Shown here: positions 51,282 through 61,371 of the stretch, one piece after another
Position numbering within the stretch: position 1 is the first letter of the stretch
How the letters are laid out: each line of letters begins with the position of its first letter
DNA from: Paenibacillus dauci
GTDB lineage: Bacteria > Bacillota > Bacilli > Paenibacillales > Paenibacillaceae
NCBI RefSeq assembly: GCF_000971985.1
Contig: NZ_LAQQ01000002.1
Coordinates: 248,001-312,000, forward strand
Direction of reading: 5' to 3'
DNA: 64,000 nucleotides
The notes under the pieces: generated by a model
The model's input: only the letters and a program-made list of their open reading frames with translations
Told to the model about the DNA's origin: nothing
Database searches by the model: none
Translations under genes and position numbers: made by a program

Positions 51282-54200
51282 CTAATAATTAAACTTCAAG
51301 ATCGTCTGTTTACGCTTTTCGAAATCATCTGTTCTACTTACGTATCCTGTACCGTCCGCCAAAAATGCAATACCCTTATCCCCTTCGGTATAAGGGATTT
51401 TCGTCAGGTTGTTTGTCTGGATTGGCAGCGTATTGAGCTGCTGTGAACTGATTTTGTACGTATCGCGTCTCCAGGTAGTATACAGTTCCTGTGTAGAAAT
51501 ATACAGATCACCAGCTGAAGAGAAATCCAGATCATTGGAGCTGACAGGCAGTTCGGTGATCAACGTGGATTTATTCCAGTCGTTACCTGTCAAACGAACG
51601 ATTTTGGAAGTGACGCTTGTTTTGCCGTAGACGTTTACAGCAGCATACAATCTGCCCTGTTTATCAAACTCAAGACCATTGACTTTAAGCGGAGCTGCGC
51701 TGGCCTCTTTGGCTGTAAAAGGCATGTACGTACGGCTGAGCTTCATCAGCTGATCTGCGGTAAGGGCTTTGCCGCTTTGTAGATGTTTGGCTTCGATCTT
51801 GAAAATCATGTTATCCATATCATAGCGTGTAAAGAACAGGTCACCTGATGCGTTCACCGCTACAGCGCCTATATCATTGATTGCTGCCAATCTCGTTTTT
51901 TGCATGGTCTGTAAAGAGATTTTGTACAGGCCATAGTTGGGATTATCCTTATACGAATAATTAGTCAGATACAGATTCTGGCTATCCGCATCCATACTGT
52001 TGATTCCTGTGATGTACCAGTCTGTTAGTTGGCTTGGAGTCGGCTTGACGGTCACTTCACGCGTTTTTTCTAGAGAAGCGGTACCAGCTGGATTTACGGC
52101 TACATAATGGATGGTGTATGTTCCGACTTTACTGGTATCCAGGCTAGGAACAAATTCACCATCAAAGGAATACGTTACTTTGATATCAAATTTGGAATAC
52201 TTCTCATCTTCAATAACTCGAATTCCCGGATCGGTATAAATGTCTCCCTGGACAACAGCATCCGAGTAACCTTCTAAAGTCACGATCGGGCGAGATTCAG
52301 GGTATACACGCTTCAGACTTTGCCCGTTACTGAAATAGGATGTTCCGTCAGAAAGGAACAACAATCCGTTATAGGGTTCATTCCGAAGTACATCTTGTTT
52401 ATAAGAAATCAGCTTTTCGTCTGCAACAGGCAGTGTACCCTTCAGATCGGCAGCACTAATTTTGACAATGCCGGCAGCATAGGAATAATACGACTGCGGG
52501 CTTGGAGTTTTGAAATAAAGGTTACCCTGATTATCAAAAGTGATAGCCGTAATCATGGAAGCTTCTTCCGAGACAGGAGTCAATGTTTTGGAAGCGTTAT
52601 TCCAACGAAGCAAGCCAGGGTCCAGATCCCATCCTTTATCCAGAGAAATGTACAACTGGTTATTTTTATCCATAGCCAATCCGCTAATTTTGCTCTCATG
52701 AATATAGGCATAGTTAATGCTTTTCGCCAGCAACTGATCGACAGTCAAAGGTTGATTCAGAGAAGCAGCATCAATTTTTTTGATATACGTATATTCTGGA
52801 TTTTTGGCATTCGGTACGGTGTAGTATAAGCCACCCTTGGAATCAACAGTCACAGCCCGTAGATTCAGCGTATTAGAGCCGTACACCAGCTGTGTAACGG
52901 TACGAGTCGATAGGTCAACTTTGGACAATCCATTATCCCCCTGGGCGATGTAAGCTTGATCTTTATAATATGCCATCCCGTAAGGTGTAGGAATATTCAG
53001 ATTCTCCAGCCGATAGGCGTCTTCTGCTCCCGGACTGGTAGGAGCTCTGTCGTAAAATGGAAGTTTATAAATGGATAGCTCTGGATAATTCATCATAGTT
53101 GCATAACCTTCACCGTTAGGAAGAAAAGTTATTCCATGATACTGACTGGAACTGCCCACATCTTCACCCAATAGGTTAGAAGTCAATATGGGCTGATCTT
53201 CCTGCAGTACACTGGCAGGAATTTTATATGTGCCATGATAATTAAATCCTGTAAAGTTAGCATACAGATTACCACCAGGGCTAATCTCAATATCTGCAAT
53301 GTCACTCAGATTTTTGCGGATAATGTCATCTCCTTCGCCAAACTGCTGGAACGAAGAGAGTGTGTCATCCAGTGAGCGGATAATGAGTGCATGTTCACCA
53401 TAACTGTTAAATGGTTGGTTGGCTGAAATGTACAAACGACCCTGATTATCAAAGTCCAAGCCTGTGATGCGAATCGTTCCCTTTGCACTCAGTTCTGCAG
53501 AGAAAGGCCTTATTTCCTCGGCAACTGCCCACAATGCTGAACCCATCAAAGGCTGATTCTCATTGAGATAGCGACTTTCCAATTTGAAGAAGCTGCCGTA
53601 GTCGCTGACAGTTGAGAAGTAAAGATCACCTGAATTGCTAACGGCGATGCCTCGTACATCCGACAACTTGGCGATAAGCTTGCGACTATAATCTTTTAGA
53701 GATACTTTGTAGATACCGCCATCTGGATTATCCATGGTCGCCGGATTGGCAATATAGACGGCATTATTGGCATAATCCATACTGACAGGATTAGAGAAAT
53801 CGACTTCTGTCAGGTTTTTAGGTATTTCTTTGATAACAACAGTACGTGTAACTTCCTTAGCAGAGCGCTGATCCGGTGTAGTTACGTTATAGTGGACAGT
53901 ATATGTTCCGACCATATGAGTATCAATGGCTTCTACAGGTTTTCCATTCAGAGAGTAGGTGATCTGCGTTTTGAGATCATGATACTTTTGGTCTTCAGCG
54001 TAAGCTCCTGCTTCCTGATAGGTTTCTCCATTAATTAAAGTGATGGAAGATTCTCCATTCAAGGTGATAAGAGGACGATCACTCATGAAAATGCGGCGAA
54101 TTGTCGTACCGTCTGTAGAGTAGGAGGTTCCATCCGGTAAAAATATCATTCCATAAACTAGATTCTTAAGCTCAGAATAAGTCTTGTAGGGCGTTAGCAT

Positions 54201-55028
54201 CTTATCATTGATGGGCAGTGAACGCAGTGAGCTGGCTTCAATTTTCTGGATACCTGGTCGGATGGTTATTCCATCCGTTGTCGAGTAACCATAGGTATCT
54301 ATATACAGATTATCTTGGGAATCAAAGGCGATTTTCTCGATCTTGCTGCTTGTATTGGAGAGAACAGGTTGAAGGCTTTGTGAGGCGCTGTTCCATTTCA
54401 TTACACCCGAGAGATTTTCAGAATTCTGACCGGAAATCGCAATGTAAAGCTGGTCATTGGAGTCAAAAGCCATACCTGTAATTTTTACATTACTTGAAGA
54501 AGAGGAATACTTGGCATAATCAGTACTCGCATTCAATAGCTGTTTATAAGTAAGCGGAAGTTGAAGAGAGCGAAGACTGACTTTCTTTATGTAGGGGCTT
54601 CCAAGCTCAATGTAATACAAGTTGTCTTGTGAATCCACAGCGATACTTTGAATAGAGTAATAATTGCTTTTCAAAATAGTTGTAGTCTTACCTGTCGTAA
54701 GAGATATCTTGGATATGCCATTTGAAATTTGTAAAAAGTATACCTCTCCATTGCGGTAAGTCATGTCATATACACGTGGAAAATATAGCTGATCTGGTTT
54801 GTAGACAATATCAGATACAGTCTTGGAGCTTGGCAGTGGGCTGATTACGGGCAGTTCGTATACACTGGATTGTACATCGGTGGATAAAGAATCAGACAAT
54901 GTGCTGGAAGGTACATCCATTGTTGCAGATACGTCTTCTGTGCTTGTTTCTGCTGCAAAAGCAGCGTTCCCTGTCACTCCCGGCATCACCAGGGAAAACG
55001 CCAGACAGGTAGAAATAAACTTTTTCAT
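51282..55028 (-). CDS. Very large secreted protein, paralogue of the neighbouring gene
   Basis: The 1248-residue protein starts at ATG 55028 behind AAGGAGG. The signal peptide is about residues 1-26 (ends AAFAAE). It has four propeller-like blocks with repeated IAVDSQDNLYYI, GMAFDSNDQLYIA and FLPDGTSY motifs. Two DUF5011 Ig-like domains are interspersed (about 330-415 and 930-1010, sharing V-G-T-Y-T-[VI]-H-Y). Unlike its 1037-residue neighbour, it lacks the BIG2 domain and the C-terminal Ser/Thr domain. No sortase motif or S-layer anchor is visible. Function is unknown. Confidence 0.8.
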   Translation of the reverse strand: MKKFISTCLAFSLVMPGVTGNAAFAAETSTEDVSATMDVPSSTLSDSLSTDVQSSVYELPVISPLPSSKTVSDIVYKPDQLYFPRVYDMTYRNGEVYFLQISNGISKISLTTGKTTTILKSNYYSIQSIAVDSQDNLYYIELGSPYIKKVSLRSLQLPLTYKQLLNASTDYAKYSSSSSNVKITGMAFDSNDQLYIAISGQNSENLSGVMKWNSASQSLQPVLSNTSSKIEKIAFDSQDNLYIDTYGYSTTDGITIRPGIQKIEASSLRSLPINDKMLTPYKTYSELKNLVYGMIFLPDGTSYSTDGTTIRRIFMSDRPLITLNGESSITLINGETYQEAGAYAEDQKYHDLKTQITYSLNGKPVEAIDTHMVGTYTVHYNVTTPDQRSAKEVTRTVVIKEIPKNLTEVDFSNPVSMDYANNAVYIANPATMDNPDGGIYKVSLKDYSRKLIAKLSDVRGIAVSNSGDLYFSTVSDYGSFFKLESRYLNENQPLMGSALWAVAEEIRPFSAELSAKGTIRITGLDFDNQGRLYISANQPFNSYGEHALIIRSLDDTLSSFQQFGEGDDIIRKNLSDIADIEISPGGNLYANFTGFNYHGTYKIPASVLQEDQPILTSNLLGEDVGSSSQYHGITFLPNGEGYATMMNYPELSIYKLPFYDRAPTSPGAEDAYRLENLNIPTPYGMAYYKDQAYIAQGDNGLSKVDLSTRTVTQLVYGSNTLNLRAVTVDSKGGLYYTVPNAKNPEYTYIKKIDAASLNQPLTVDQLLAKSINYAYIHESKISGLAMDKNNQLYISLDKGWDLDPGLLRWNNASKTLTPVSEEASMITAITFDNQGNLYFKTPSPQSYYSYAAGIVKISAADLKGTLPVADEKLISYKQDVLRNEPYNGLLFLSDGTSYFSNGQSLKRVYPESRPIVTLEGYSDAVVQGDIYTDPGIRVIEDEKYSKFDIKVTYSFDGEFVPSLDTSKVGTYTIHYVAVNPAGTASLEKTREVTVKPTPSQLTDWYITGINSMDADSQNLYLTNYSYKDNPNYGLYKISLQTMQKTRLAAINDIGAVAVNASGDLFFTRYDMDNMIFKIEAKHLQSGKALTADQLMKLSRTYMPFTAKEASAAPLKVNGLEFDKQGRLYAAVNVYGKTSVTSKIVRLTGNDWNKSTLITELPVSSNDLDFSSAGDLYISTQELYTTWRRDTYKISSQQLNTLPIQTNNLTKIPYTEGDKGIAFLADGTGYVSRTDDFEKRKQTILKFNY

Positions 55029-55375
55029 TATAAACCTCCTTTTTATTGGCAAATATGTTGCTACCAACCTAATATAACAGTATAAGCTGTCTACGCCATA
55101 TAGGCACTTAGCAATGTTTTTCAATTTGGAATATTTCATTTTGAGAAATACAGACTTGAAATAGAATCCTGCATTCCATATTCATAAAGATAATATTATA
55201 TTGATGAAAAACCTTGTGTACTGTGCAAACGAATGCCCTAAACAAAATAATCTTTGAAATTATTAATATTCAATATATCTATTAAGGAAAGATATGGATA
55301 AAAAAATTGTCTGAAATGTACAAAAAAAGGATTGCTTATCAGGTAGCGATGGAATAAAATGTTCTTGCAGCCATC

Positions 55376-55389
55376 TGTAAACGCTTTCA
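55376..55389. promoter_or_regulatory. CcpA cre site
   Basis: TGTAAACGCTTTCA matches the cre consensus TGWAANCGNTNWCA at all 14 positions. It lies about 200 bases upstream of the sugar ABC operon. The rest of 55029-55587 is AT-rich and gene-free. Confidence 0.85.
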
Positions 55390-55512
55390 AATAGATAATT
55401 AACTTACTTTGAATCAGGGGGTTAAACAGCCAGAGGTAGCGGCGAGAATTTGATAAATAAATTGCAACCGCTAACAAAATCTTGTTTACTTTTCACGCCA
55501 AAAATAAGAGAA

Positions 55513-55521
55513 TGGTATAAA
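55513..55521 (+). promoter_or_regulatory. Extended -10 of the sugar ABC operon
   Basis: TGG-TATAAA (55513-55521) would start transcription near 55528, giving a leader of about 60 bases. Confidence 0.4.
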
Positions 55522-55587
55522 AGTAAAATTTATCTATTTGTAGCTGTTATTTCAAGTAAACCAGTATATCATGAGAGGGTTGAGTCT

Positions 55588-57015
55588 ATGAAACGCAAGT
55601 GGAAGAAGAACGGTTCTATGACTTTGATGATGGTCTTGTTGTTCTCCGTAGTAATGAGTGCATGTTCCGGCAACTCTGGAACAACCAACAGTTCGCAGAC
55701 TGGCACCGAGGGAACAGGAACACCGGCAGCGACAACGACTTCAGGCGCTGACCTGATCAAGACTGCCAAAGTACCAGCAGGATCTGAACTGGAAAAGGCG
55801 CTAAATGGTGAATATAAAGGCAAAAAAGTAACAATGTACGGTCCATTCGTCGATGCGGATGAGCAGAAATTCAATGCCAGTATCAAGGCATTCGAAGAAG
55901 CAACAGGTATTGATATCGCTTATGAAGGTTCCAAGGAATTTGAAGCAACTGTCAACGTACGCGTTAATGGTGGCAATGCCCCGGATATCGCTGACTTCCC
56001 ACAGCCAGGTCTGCTGGAAGGCTTCGTGAAATCGGGCAAAGTTATTGATGTCGCTTCCTTTATGCCTGCTGATTACCTGAAGCAGCAGTACAAAGAAAGC
56101 TGGCTGGATATGGCACAAATGGCCGGTCCGGAAAACAAAGACATCACTGCTGGCGTCTGGGCACGCAGCAGCGTGAAAAGTCTGGTCTGGTACAACAAAA
56201 AAGCTTTTGATGAAGCTGGATATACCGTTCCAAAAACATGGGACGAAATGATGAAACTGACCGAGCAGATCGCTGCTGATGGCGATCCTGCATGGAGCGT
56301 AGGTATCGAGAGCGGCGCGGCAACAGGCTGGCCGGCTACTGACTGGCTGGAAGATATCATGCTGCGTACCACTACACCAGAAAACTACGATAAGTGGGTA
56401 AAAGGCGAACTTCCTTTCACTGATCCTATCGTTAAAAATGCAGTAACCAAAATGTCTGATATCTGGTTCAACAAAGATTATGTATACGGCGGACGCAGTT
56501 CGATCGTAACAACGAACTTTGGGGATGCAGTAAAACCACTGTTTACCGATCCTCCAAAAGCATGGCTGCATCGTCAAGCTGGATTTATCGTATCGTTCTT
56601 CCCTGAAGGACTGCCAGCTGACCAGTATGACTGGTTCCCGTTCCCATCCATTGATGCAAAATACGGTACACCGGCTCTGATCTCCGGCGATATCTATGCC
56701 ATGTTCAATGATCGTCCGGAAGTACGTGCCGTTATGGAATTCTTCACGACTGCAGAATCCCTGCAAAGCTGGATCAAATCTGGTGGTGTAACGCCTCCTA
56801 TGAACGGTACACCGGATGACTGGTTCGCCAATGACCAGGAACGCCGCATGTCCGAATTTGTACAGACTGCAGACACGATTCGCTTTGATGGTTCTGACCT
56901 GATGCCAGGCTCTGTTGGTGCAGGTACATTCTGGAAAGGCATGACCGACTATGTGAGCGGTACAGCCAATCTGGATGAGGCCATGCAGGAAATCCAATCC
57001 GGCTGGAAAAAGTAA
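55588..57015 (+). CDS. Carbohydrate ABC transporter substrate-binding lipoprotein
   Basis: The 475-residue extracellular solute-binding protein (family 1) has an N-terminal signal and the lipobox VMSAC (cysteine about residue 29), then a Ser/Thr/Gly linker. The mature part shows the cluster B motifs VNVRVNGGNAPDIADFPQPG, given here as GGNAPDIADFPQPG, and YNKKAFDEAGYTVPKTWDEM. It resembles alpha-glucoside-type binding proteins. ATG 55588 follows AGAGGG. It leads an operon with two permeases and lies under a cre box, so it should be subject to glucose repression. The sugar is unknown. Confidence 0.9.
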   Translation: MKRKWKKNGSMTLMMVLLFSVVMSACSGNSGTTNSSQTGTEGTGTPAATTTSGADLIKTAKVPAGSELEKALNGEYKGKKVTMYGPFVDADEQKFNASIKAFEEATGIDIAYEGSKEFEATVNVRVNGGNAPDIADFPQPGLLEGFVKSGKVIDVASFMPADYLKQQYKESWLDMAQMAGPENKDITAGVWARSSVKSLVWYNKKAFDEAGYTVPKTWDEMMKLTEQIAADGDPAWSVGIESGAATGWPATDWLEDIMLRTTTPENYDKWVKGELPFTDPIVKNAVTKMSDIWFNKDYVYGGRSSIVTTNFGDAVKPLFTDPPKAWLHRQAGFIVSFFPEGLPADQYDWFPFPSIDAKYGTPALISGDIYAMFNDRPEVRAVMEFFTTAESLQSWIKSGGVTPPMNGTPDDWFANDQERRMSEFVQTADTIRFDGSDLMPGSVGAGTFWKGMTDYVSGTANLDEAMQEIQSGWKK

Positions 57016-57049
57016 CCGGCCTTTATACAACATGAGATCAACACGTCAG

Positions 57050-57073
57050 ACGGACCGGTATTGATCGGTCCGT
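57050..57073 (+). terminator. Intra-operon hairpin between binding protein and permeases
   Basis: ACGGACCG (57050-57057) pairs CGGTCCGT (57066-57073) and is followed only by a weak T stretch. It is probably a partial terminator or mRNA 3'-end stabiliser that keeps binding protein in excess. Confidence 0.5.
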
Positions 57074-57122
57074 TTGGTGTGATTAAGGGAGCATTTTTGC
57101 AAATGCCAAAGGGGGAAAGCAA

Positions 57123-58223
57123 ATGGACGCAGGCAATGAAATCAATGTAAGGGGCAAACAGCGCTTCACACCGCGCCTGATTCTGTTATCCATCCTCGTT
57201 CCTTTACTTAATTTGGGAGTGCATACGCTAATATTCCTGTTCTTCCGTGAATCCGGTCTTCCTCCCATGTTTAATGCATTGCTGGCAGTGATCTGGGGAA
57301 TCTTCGGTATTTATTCCATTTACTTTACGCTTAACTGGGTAGTTGAGCAGTATCCGGATAAATGGAAAGAAAGAGTCACCCCTTACGTATTCGTTGGACC
57401 TGCCGTGCTATTGCTCGGTTGGCTGCTGTTCCTGCCGACGCTGCGTACGCTGTACTTAAGCTTTTTTAACGCCGATTCCACCAAGTTTGTCGGACTAGCG
57501 AACTTCGGAGCGGTCTTTACGGATCGACTGCTGTTGACTGCTCTGCGCAACAATCTGATGTGGGTCGTTATTGGTACGTTGGCTTGCGTAATTCTGGGCC
57601 TGCTGGTCGCTGTACTGGCGGATCGCAGTAGCTTTGAACGGCTCGCCAAAGCAATTGTATTTATGCCGATGGCAATTTCTTTTGTCGCTGCCGGGGTTAT
57701 CTGGAAGTTTATCTATTACTACCAGCCGGGCGACGAGCAGATTGGTCTGCTGAATGCGATTATTATCCAGCTGGGATTCCAGCCACAGGGCTGGCTTAGT
57801 ATGGTGCAGCCATGGAATAACCTCTTCCTGATTGTCATCCTCGTCTGGATGCAGACCGGATTTGCCATGGTTATTTTCTCGGCTGCCATCAAGGGGATCC
57901 CAGAAGATATGCTGGAAGCTGCACGAATGGATGGTGCAGGTGAGATTCGCATCTTCTTCAAAATCATGCTGCCAGTCATCTCGGGTACCGTGCTTGCCGT
58001 AACAACAACCATTATTGTATTTACACTGAAAATATTCGATGTGGTCATGATCATGACCGGTGGACAGTACGGTACCGAGGTCGTTGCGACCGAATTCTAT
58101 CGTCAGCTGTTCATGTACCAGAATGCTGGTTACGGTTCGACACTCGCGATCGTGCTGCTGATCGCCGTTATTCCGGTGATTATTCTGAACGTTCGTCAGC
58201 TTCAGAAGGGAGGCAACCTCTAA
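57123..58223 (+). CDS. Sugar ABC transporter permease, MalF-like
   Basis: The 366-residue permease has about eight helices (two extra at the N-terminus, as in MalF/AglF). The cytoplasmic EAA loop, EAARMDGAGEIRIFFKIMLP (about residues 265-284), contacts the ATPase. AAAGGGGG precedes the ATG. It overlaps the next permease by one base (TAATG). No ATPase gene is present; Firmicutes sugar importers often share an MsmX-type ATPase encoded elsewhere. Confidence 0.9.
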   Translation: MDAGNEINVRGKQRFTPRLILLSILVPLLNLGVHTLIFLFFRESGLPPMFNALLAVIWGIFGIYSIYFTLNWVVEQYPDKWKERVTPYVFVGPAVLLLGWLLFLPTLRTLYLSFFNADSTKFVGLANFGAVFTDRLLLTALRNNLMWVVIGTLACVILGLLVAVLADRSSFERLAKAIVFMPMAISFVAAGVIWKFIYYYQPGDEQIGLLNAIIIQLGFQPQGWLSMVQPWNNLFLIVILVWMQTGFAMVIFSAAIKGIPEDMLEAARMDGAGEIRIFFKIMLPVISGTVLAVTTTIIVFTLKIFDVVMIMTGGQYGTEVVATEFYRQLFMYQNAGYGSTLAIVLLIAVIPVIILNVRQLQKGGNL

Positions 58224-59320
58224 TGCGCAAAAAAGTCAAAGCTCCACGCCGTAAAGGTCATTGGCTGGTCAATCTTATTCTGGGCATTATCTGCGTTGTC
58301 TGGTTTATCCCCACACTGGGGCTGCTGATCTCATCCGTTCGTCCGGCTGCAGATATTCTGCAGACTGGCTGGTGGACTGTTATCCCGCATCGTCAGTGGG
58401 AGACGGTCAGCCAGATCAAGCTGGACCGCGACACGGATCTTCGCAAACCGATTGAGGTCAATGGACAGTCGTTTCCGGATGATCAACTCAAAGCAGGTGT
58501 AGAAGTAGGCGACCAGCGTCTGATCTGGGAGAACCGCCGTGCCCGTACAGTAGATGTACAGGAAAAGAAATGGGGTTCTTCAACCAACTTTACCCTGCAG
58601 AACTATGAGACCGTACTCGGGGGCAAAGAGTACAAAATCACCCAGCCGGATGGTACCGTGCAGACGGAGCAGGGCAGCGGGATGGGCCGTTCCTTCTGGA
58701 ACACGATTGCTGTCGTTGTACCATCGACGGTCATTCCGATCTTTATCGCCTCATTTGCAGCCTATGCGTTTGCCTGGCTGAAATTTAAGGGGCGCAAAGC
58801 GTTCTTTATCGTCGTGATTGCACTGCTCGTCGTTCCGCTGCAAGTGGCACTGATTCCAATCCTGCGTGACTATACGGCGCTCGGACTGAACGGGACGTAC
58901 TTTGGGATATGGATGGCGCATACCGCGTTTGGTCTGCCGCTGATCACATACTTTATGTACAACTCGATCAGTCAGCTGCCCAAGGATCTGTTCGAATCCG
59001 CCTTTATGGATGGAGCGAGTAACTTTACCATCTTCTCCAAACTGATCTTGCCCCTGTCGGTACCGGCACTGGCATCGATCTGTATCTTCCAGTTCCTGTG
59101 GGTATGGAACGATTATCTGGTATCACTTATCTTCCTCGGCTCCCAGCCGGAAGTACAGGTGCTGTCGATGAGTATCGCCAACCTGGTCGGATCGCGTGGT
59201 AGCGACTGGCATCTGCTTACGGCAGCCGCCTTTGTCTCCATGTTGACGCCACTGGCTGTATTCTTCGCTCTGCAAAAGTACTTTGTACGCGGTTTGCTGG
59301 GTGGATCGGTCAAAGGTTAA
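58223..59320 (+). CDS. Sugar ABC transporter permease, MalG-like, with long first extracellular loop
   Basis: The 365-residue permease has six helices and the EAA loop ESAFMDGASNFTIFSKLILP (about residues 253-272). Between TM1 and TM2 an insert of about 110 residues (about 45-155) is predicted outside the membrane, longer than in MalG and like that of alpha-glucoside AglG-type permeases. It is translationally coupled to the MalF-like gene. It ends the operon before a terminator. Confidence 0.9.
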   Translation: MRKKVKAPRRKGHWLVNLILGIICVVWFIPTLGLLISSVRPAADILQTGWWTVIPHRQWETVSQIKLDRDTDLRKPIEVNGQSFPDDQLKAGVEVGDQRLIWENRRARTVDVQEKKWGSSTNFTLQNYETVLGGKEYKITQPDGTVQTEQGSGMGRSFWNTIAVVVPSTVIPIFIASFAAYAFAWLKFKGRKAFFIVVIALLVVPLQVALIPILRDYTALGLNGTYFGIWMAHTAFGLPLITYFMYNSISQLPKDLFESAFMDGASNFTIFSKLILPLSVPALASICIFQFLWVWNDYLVSLIFLGSQPEVQVLSMSIANLVGSRGSDWHLLTAAAFVSMLTPLAVFFALQKYFVRGLLGGSVKG

Positions 59321-59364
59321 GTATAAAAGCTATCGGATAAGCTTTAGTATTCAAAGTAGATATG

Positions 59365-59396
59365 ATCCGCCTTCCTGCTCGGGAGGCGGATTTTAT
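59365..59396 (+). terminator. Terminator of the sugar ABC operon
   Basis: ATCCGCC-T-TCC pairs GGA-GGCGGAT (59365-59391), followed by TTTTATTT. The gap up to 59636 carries no other gene. Confidence 0.75.
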
Positions 59397-59636
59397 TTGT
59401 GTGATTACATCAGGGATGATGAATAATACGACTGCTGGCTCGCATTTGCTGATAGAGCTGGCGAATTCGGCAGGAAAAAGGAATAAATTGGGTAATGATC
59501 TGTAGTGGCCTAATCAAGCAATGCAATCGCCGCCACTTTTTATACATAAGATACATTCAGTGAGAACGCATAGTCAAAGAGTGGTAGGAATAATAGCAAT
59601 ATGATCAAGAACACGAAACCGAAAGGAGAAAGGCAT

Positions 59637-60359
59637 ATGGTGTCTGCTGTACTGTCCATGCTTCTGCTTACGATTGCACTGGTACTCGTAATCTCTATCG
59701 TCTATTACACCTGGTGCAATGGCATTTCTCCGCTGCCTTCATCTTTGCTGCTACGTCGTCAGGTGGAGCAGGAAGTGAACCGATTGTCTACTGTTCAGCA
59801 GGAGAGCGGCCGTTATGGATTTACTGGAGAAACAGCAAATGCAGTCCCTTCTGCAATGCATTCCTTTCGAGTAGAGTCTATATCTACTGCCGCAGATGGA
59901 GCTGAAGCGACAGGTAGGAAGAGTATACATAGAAGAGAGACAGGTAAGTCGGATGGTCCGTTGATTATCGAAGCCGGTTCCGGCTGGGGTACGATGGCGC
60001 TGCATCTGGCACGTTACTGCCAGCCGTGCAGGGTAGTAGGCATTGAGAATTCAGTAGTACCACTAATGGTCTCGAGGCTACTGGCAGGTCTACCGGGCAG
60101 CCATTCTATAAAGCTGGTGCATGGGGATATGTACAGGTATCACTATGAGCAGGCTGATCTGATTGTCTGTTATTTATTTCCGGGTGCGATGACCCGGTTA
60201 AGTCCGATTTTTCGTGAACAGACACGACCGGGCACCTATATTATCAGTGTCTACTTTGCGCTGCCGGACTGGGAAGCAGAGCAGGTGATTACCTGCCGCG
60301 ATGTCCACCGTACCAGAATTTATATCTATCGTACAGGCAGCCGGATTTATAATGTGTAA
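59637..60359 (+). CDS. Membrane-anchored SAM-dependent methyltransferase-like protein
   Basis: The 240-residue protein has one N-terminal hydrophobic anchor (about residues 3-25). A variable linker follows (about 45-105), then a class I methyltransferase core with motif I IIEAGSGWGTMALHLA (about 112-127), motif II VVGIENS and LIVCYLFPGAM. The start is ATG 59637, eight bases after AAGGAG. It stands alone between the sugar importer and the gluconate genes. The acceptor is unknown; an envelope or lipid substrate would fit the anchor. Confidence 0.78.
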   Translation: MVSAVLSMLLLTIALVLVISIVYYTWCNGISPLPSSLLLRRQVEQEVNRLSTVQQESGRYGFTGETANAVPSAMHSFRVESISTAADGAEATGRKSIHRRETGKSDGPLIIEAGSGWGTMALHLARYCQPCRVVGIENSVVPLMVSRLLAGLPGSHSIKLVHGDMYRYHYEQADLIVCYLFPGAMTRLSPIFREQTRPGTYIISVYFALPDWEAEQVITCRDVHRTRIYIYRTGSRIYNV

Positions 60360-60456
60360 AAAAGGGTATAGATTAAAGTCTGTCATTCTCCCGATTATGA
60401 AACGCTTACAATTTATTCTTTACAAATGCAAATCGGGAGTAGTAAGATAATAGTCA

Positions 60457-60474
60457 AAGTTGTATACAAGTATA
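60457..60474. promoter_or_regulatory. GntR operator upstream of gntR
   Basis: AAGTTGTATACAAGTATA (60457-60474 approximately) closely matches the Bacillus GntR operator ATACTTGTATACAAGTAT. It would overlap the gntR transcription start. The rest of 60360-60699 holds no gene. Confidence 0.75.
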
Positions 60475-60699
60475 CCGACAGGAAGAAACAGCAGCTATCT
60501 GTTTTCTTTACAGGATAATTCGAGGTAAGGAAGTGAGGCCTGAATACGCTACTCATCAGCAAGACAATGCATCCCGCGAATGAATCTATGCTAAAATTAT
60601 AAGAAGTGGCATACGCTGCTACAATCGGATGGAACATCTACATAATGCTGCTTACCGGTTGGATAATTGCCTATTATGCATAAGAGGAGACGTTGGATC

Positions 60700-61371
60700 A
60701 TGCAATATCCATCTGCCTGGATGCAGGGAGCTTCCCGCGGGGAAGCCATCGCCTGCCAGCTCAGGCTGCAAATTATAAATGAACAGATCAAGCCGGGAGA
60801 GATCATCTCCGAGAATCGGGTCGCTGCCGACTTTGGAACGAGCCGCTCTCCGGTGCGGGATGCACTCAAGACGCTATCGGGTGAAGGACTGATCCGCCTG
60901 GAACGGATGGGTGCTGTTGTACTGGGATTGAATCTGGAAGATGTCAAAGAACTGTATGATGTGCGTTATCTGATCGAGAGCTTTGCCCAGCAGCAGCTGG
61001 CACAGCAGGATAATGCAGTATTGGTCACTCAGCTGGACCGGATTATCGACAAAATGAAGCTGGCTGTCAAACATGGTGACTACGTCGATTTTGCCTATCA
61101 GGACTTTACATTCCATGAGGCTATTGTGATGCATGCCCAGCACAAACGAATGATCCATCTCTGGAACAGTATTCGTCAGATTGTGATGACGGTCATTCTG
61201 ATTACGACTGAAAAGGGATTTCAGACCGGGGAAGAACGCATGAACTGGGTCGCGGACAAGCATTACATGATCCTCGAAGGCCTGCGTTCCCATGATCCCG
61301 AAGTCATTCACAAGGTAGTCAGCAGTTATTTTGCAGATTCTGCCCAGACATTGATACGCAGCCTGCCCTGA
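60700..61371 (+). CDS. gntR: GntR-family regulator of gluconate use
   Basis: The 223-residue protein is a FadR-subfamily GntR regulator: an N-terminal winged helix (residues 1-75, with SENRVAADFGTSRSPVRDALKTL) and an FCD ligand domain (about 85-215, DVRYLIESFA and FHEAIVMHA). Adjacent gntP and gntK, and two operators of GntR type, identify it as the gluconate repressor released by gluconate. The ATG at 60700 follows AGAGGAG at ten bases. Confidence 0.9.
   Translation: MQYPSAWMQGASRGEAIACQLRLQIINEQIKPGEIISENRVAADFGTSRSPVRDALKTLSGEGLIRLERMGAVVLGLNLEDVKELYDVRYLIESFAQQQLAQQDNAVLVTQLDRIIDKMKLAVKHGDYVDFAYQDFTFHEAIVMHAQHKRMIHLWNSIRQIVMTVILITTEKGFQTGEERMNWVADKHYMILEGLRSHDPEVIHKVVSSYFADSAQTLIRSLP

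Noticed and set aside
55801-57033. 410-codon minus-strand frame opposite the sugar-binding lipoprotein
   Set aside because: It is a shadow of a well-supported gene, with no start signals and an atypical residue composition.
60398-60410. Cre-like TGAAACGCTTACA upstream of gntR
   Set aside because: It is one base short of the consensus core, so CcpA binding is doubtful.
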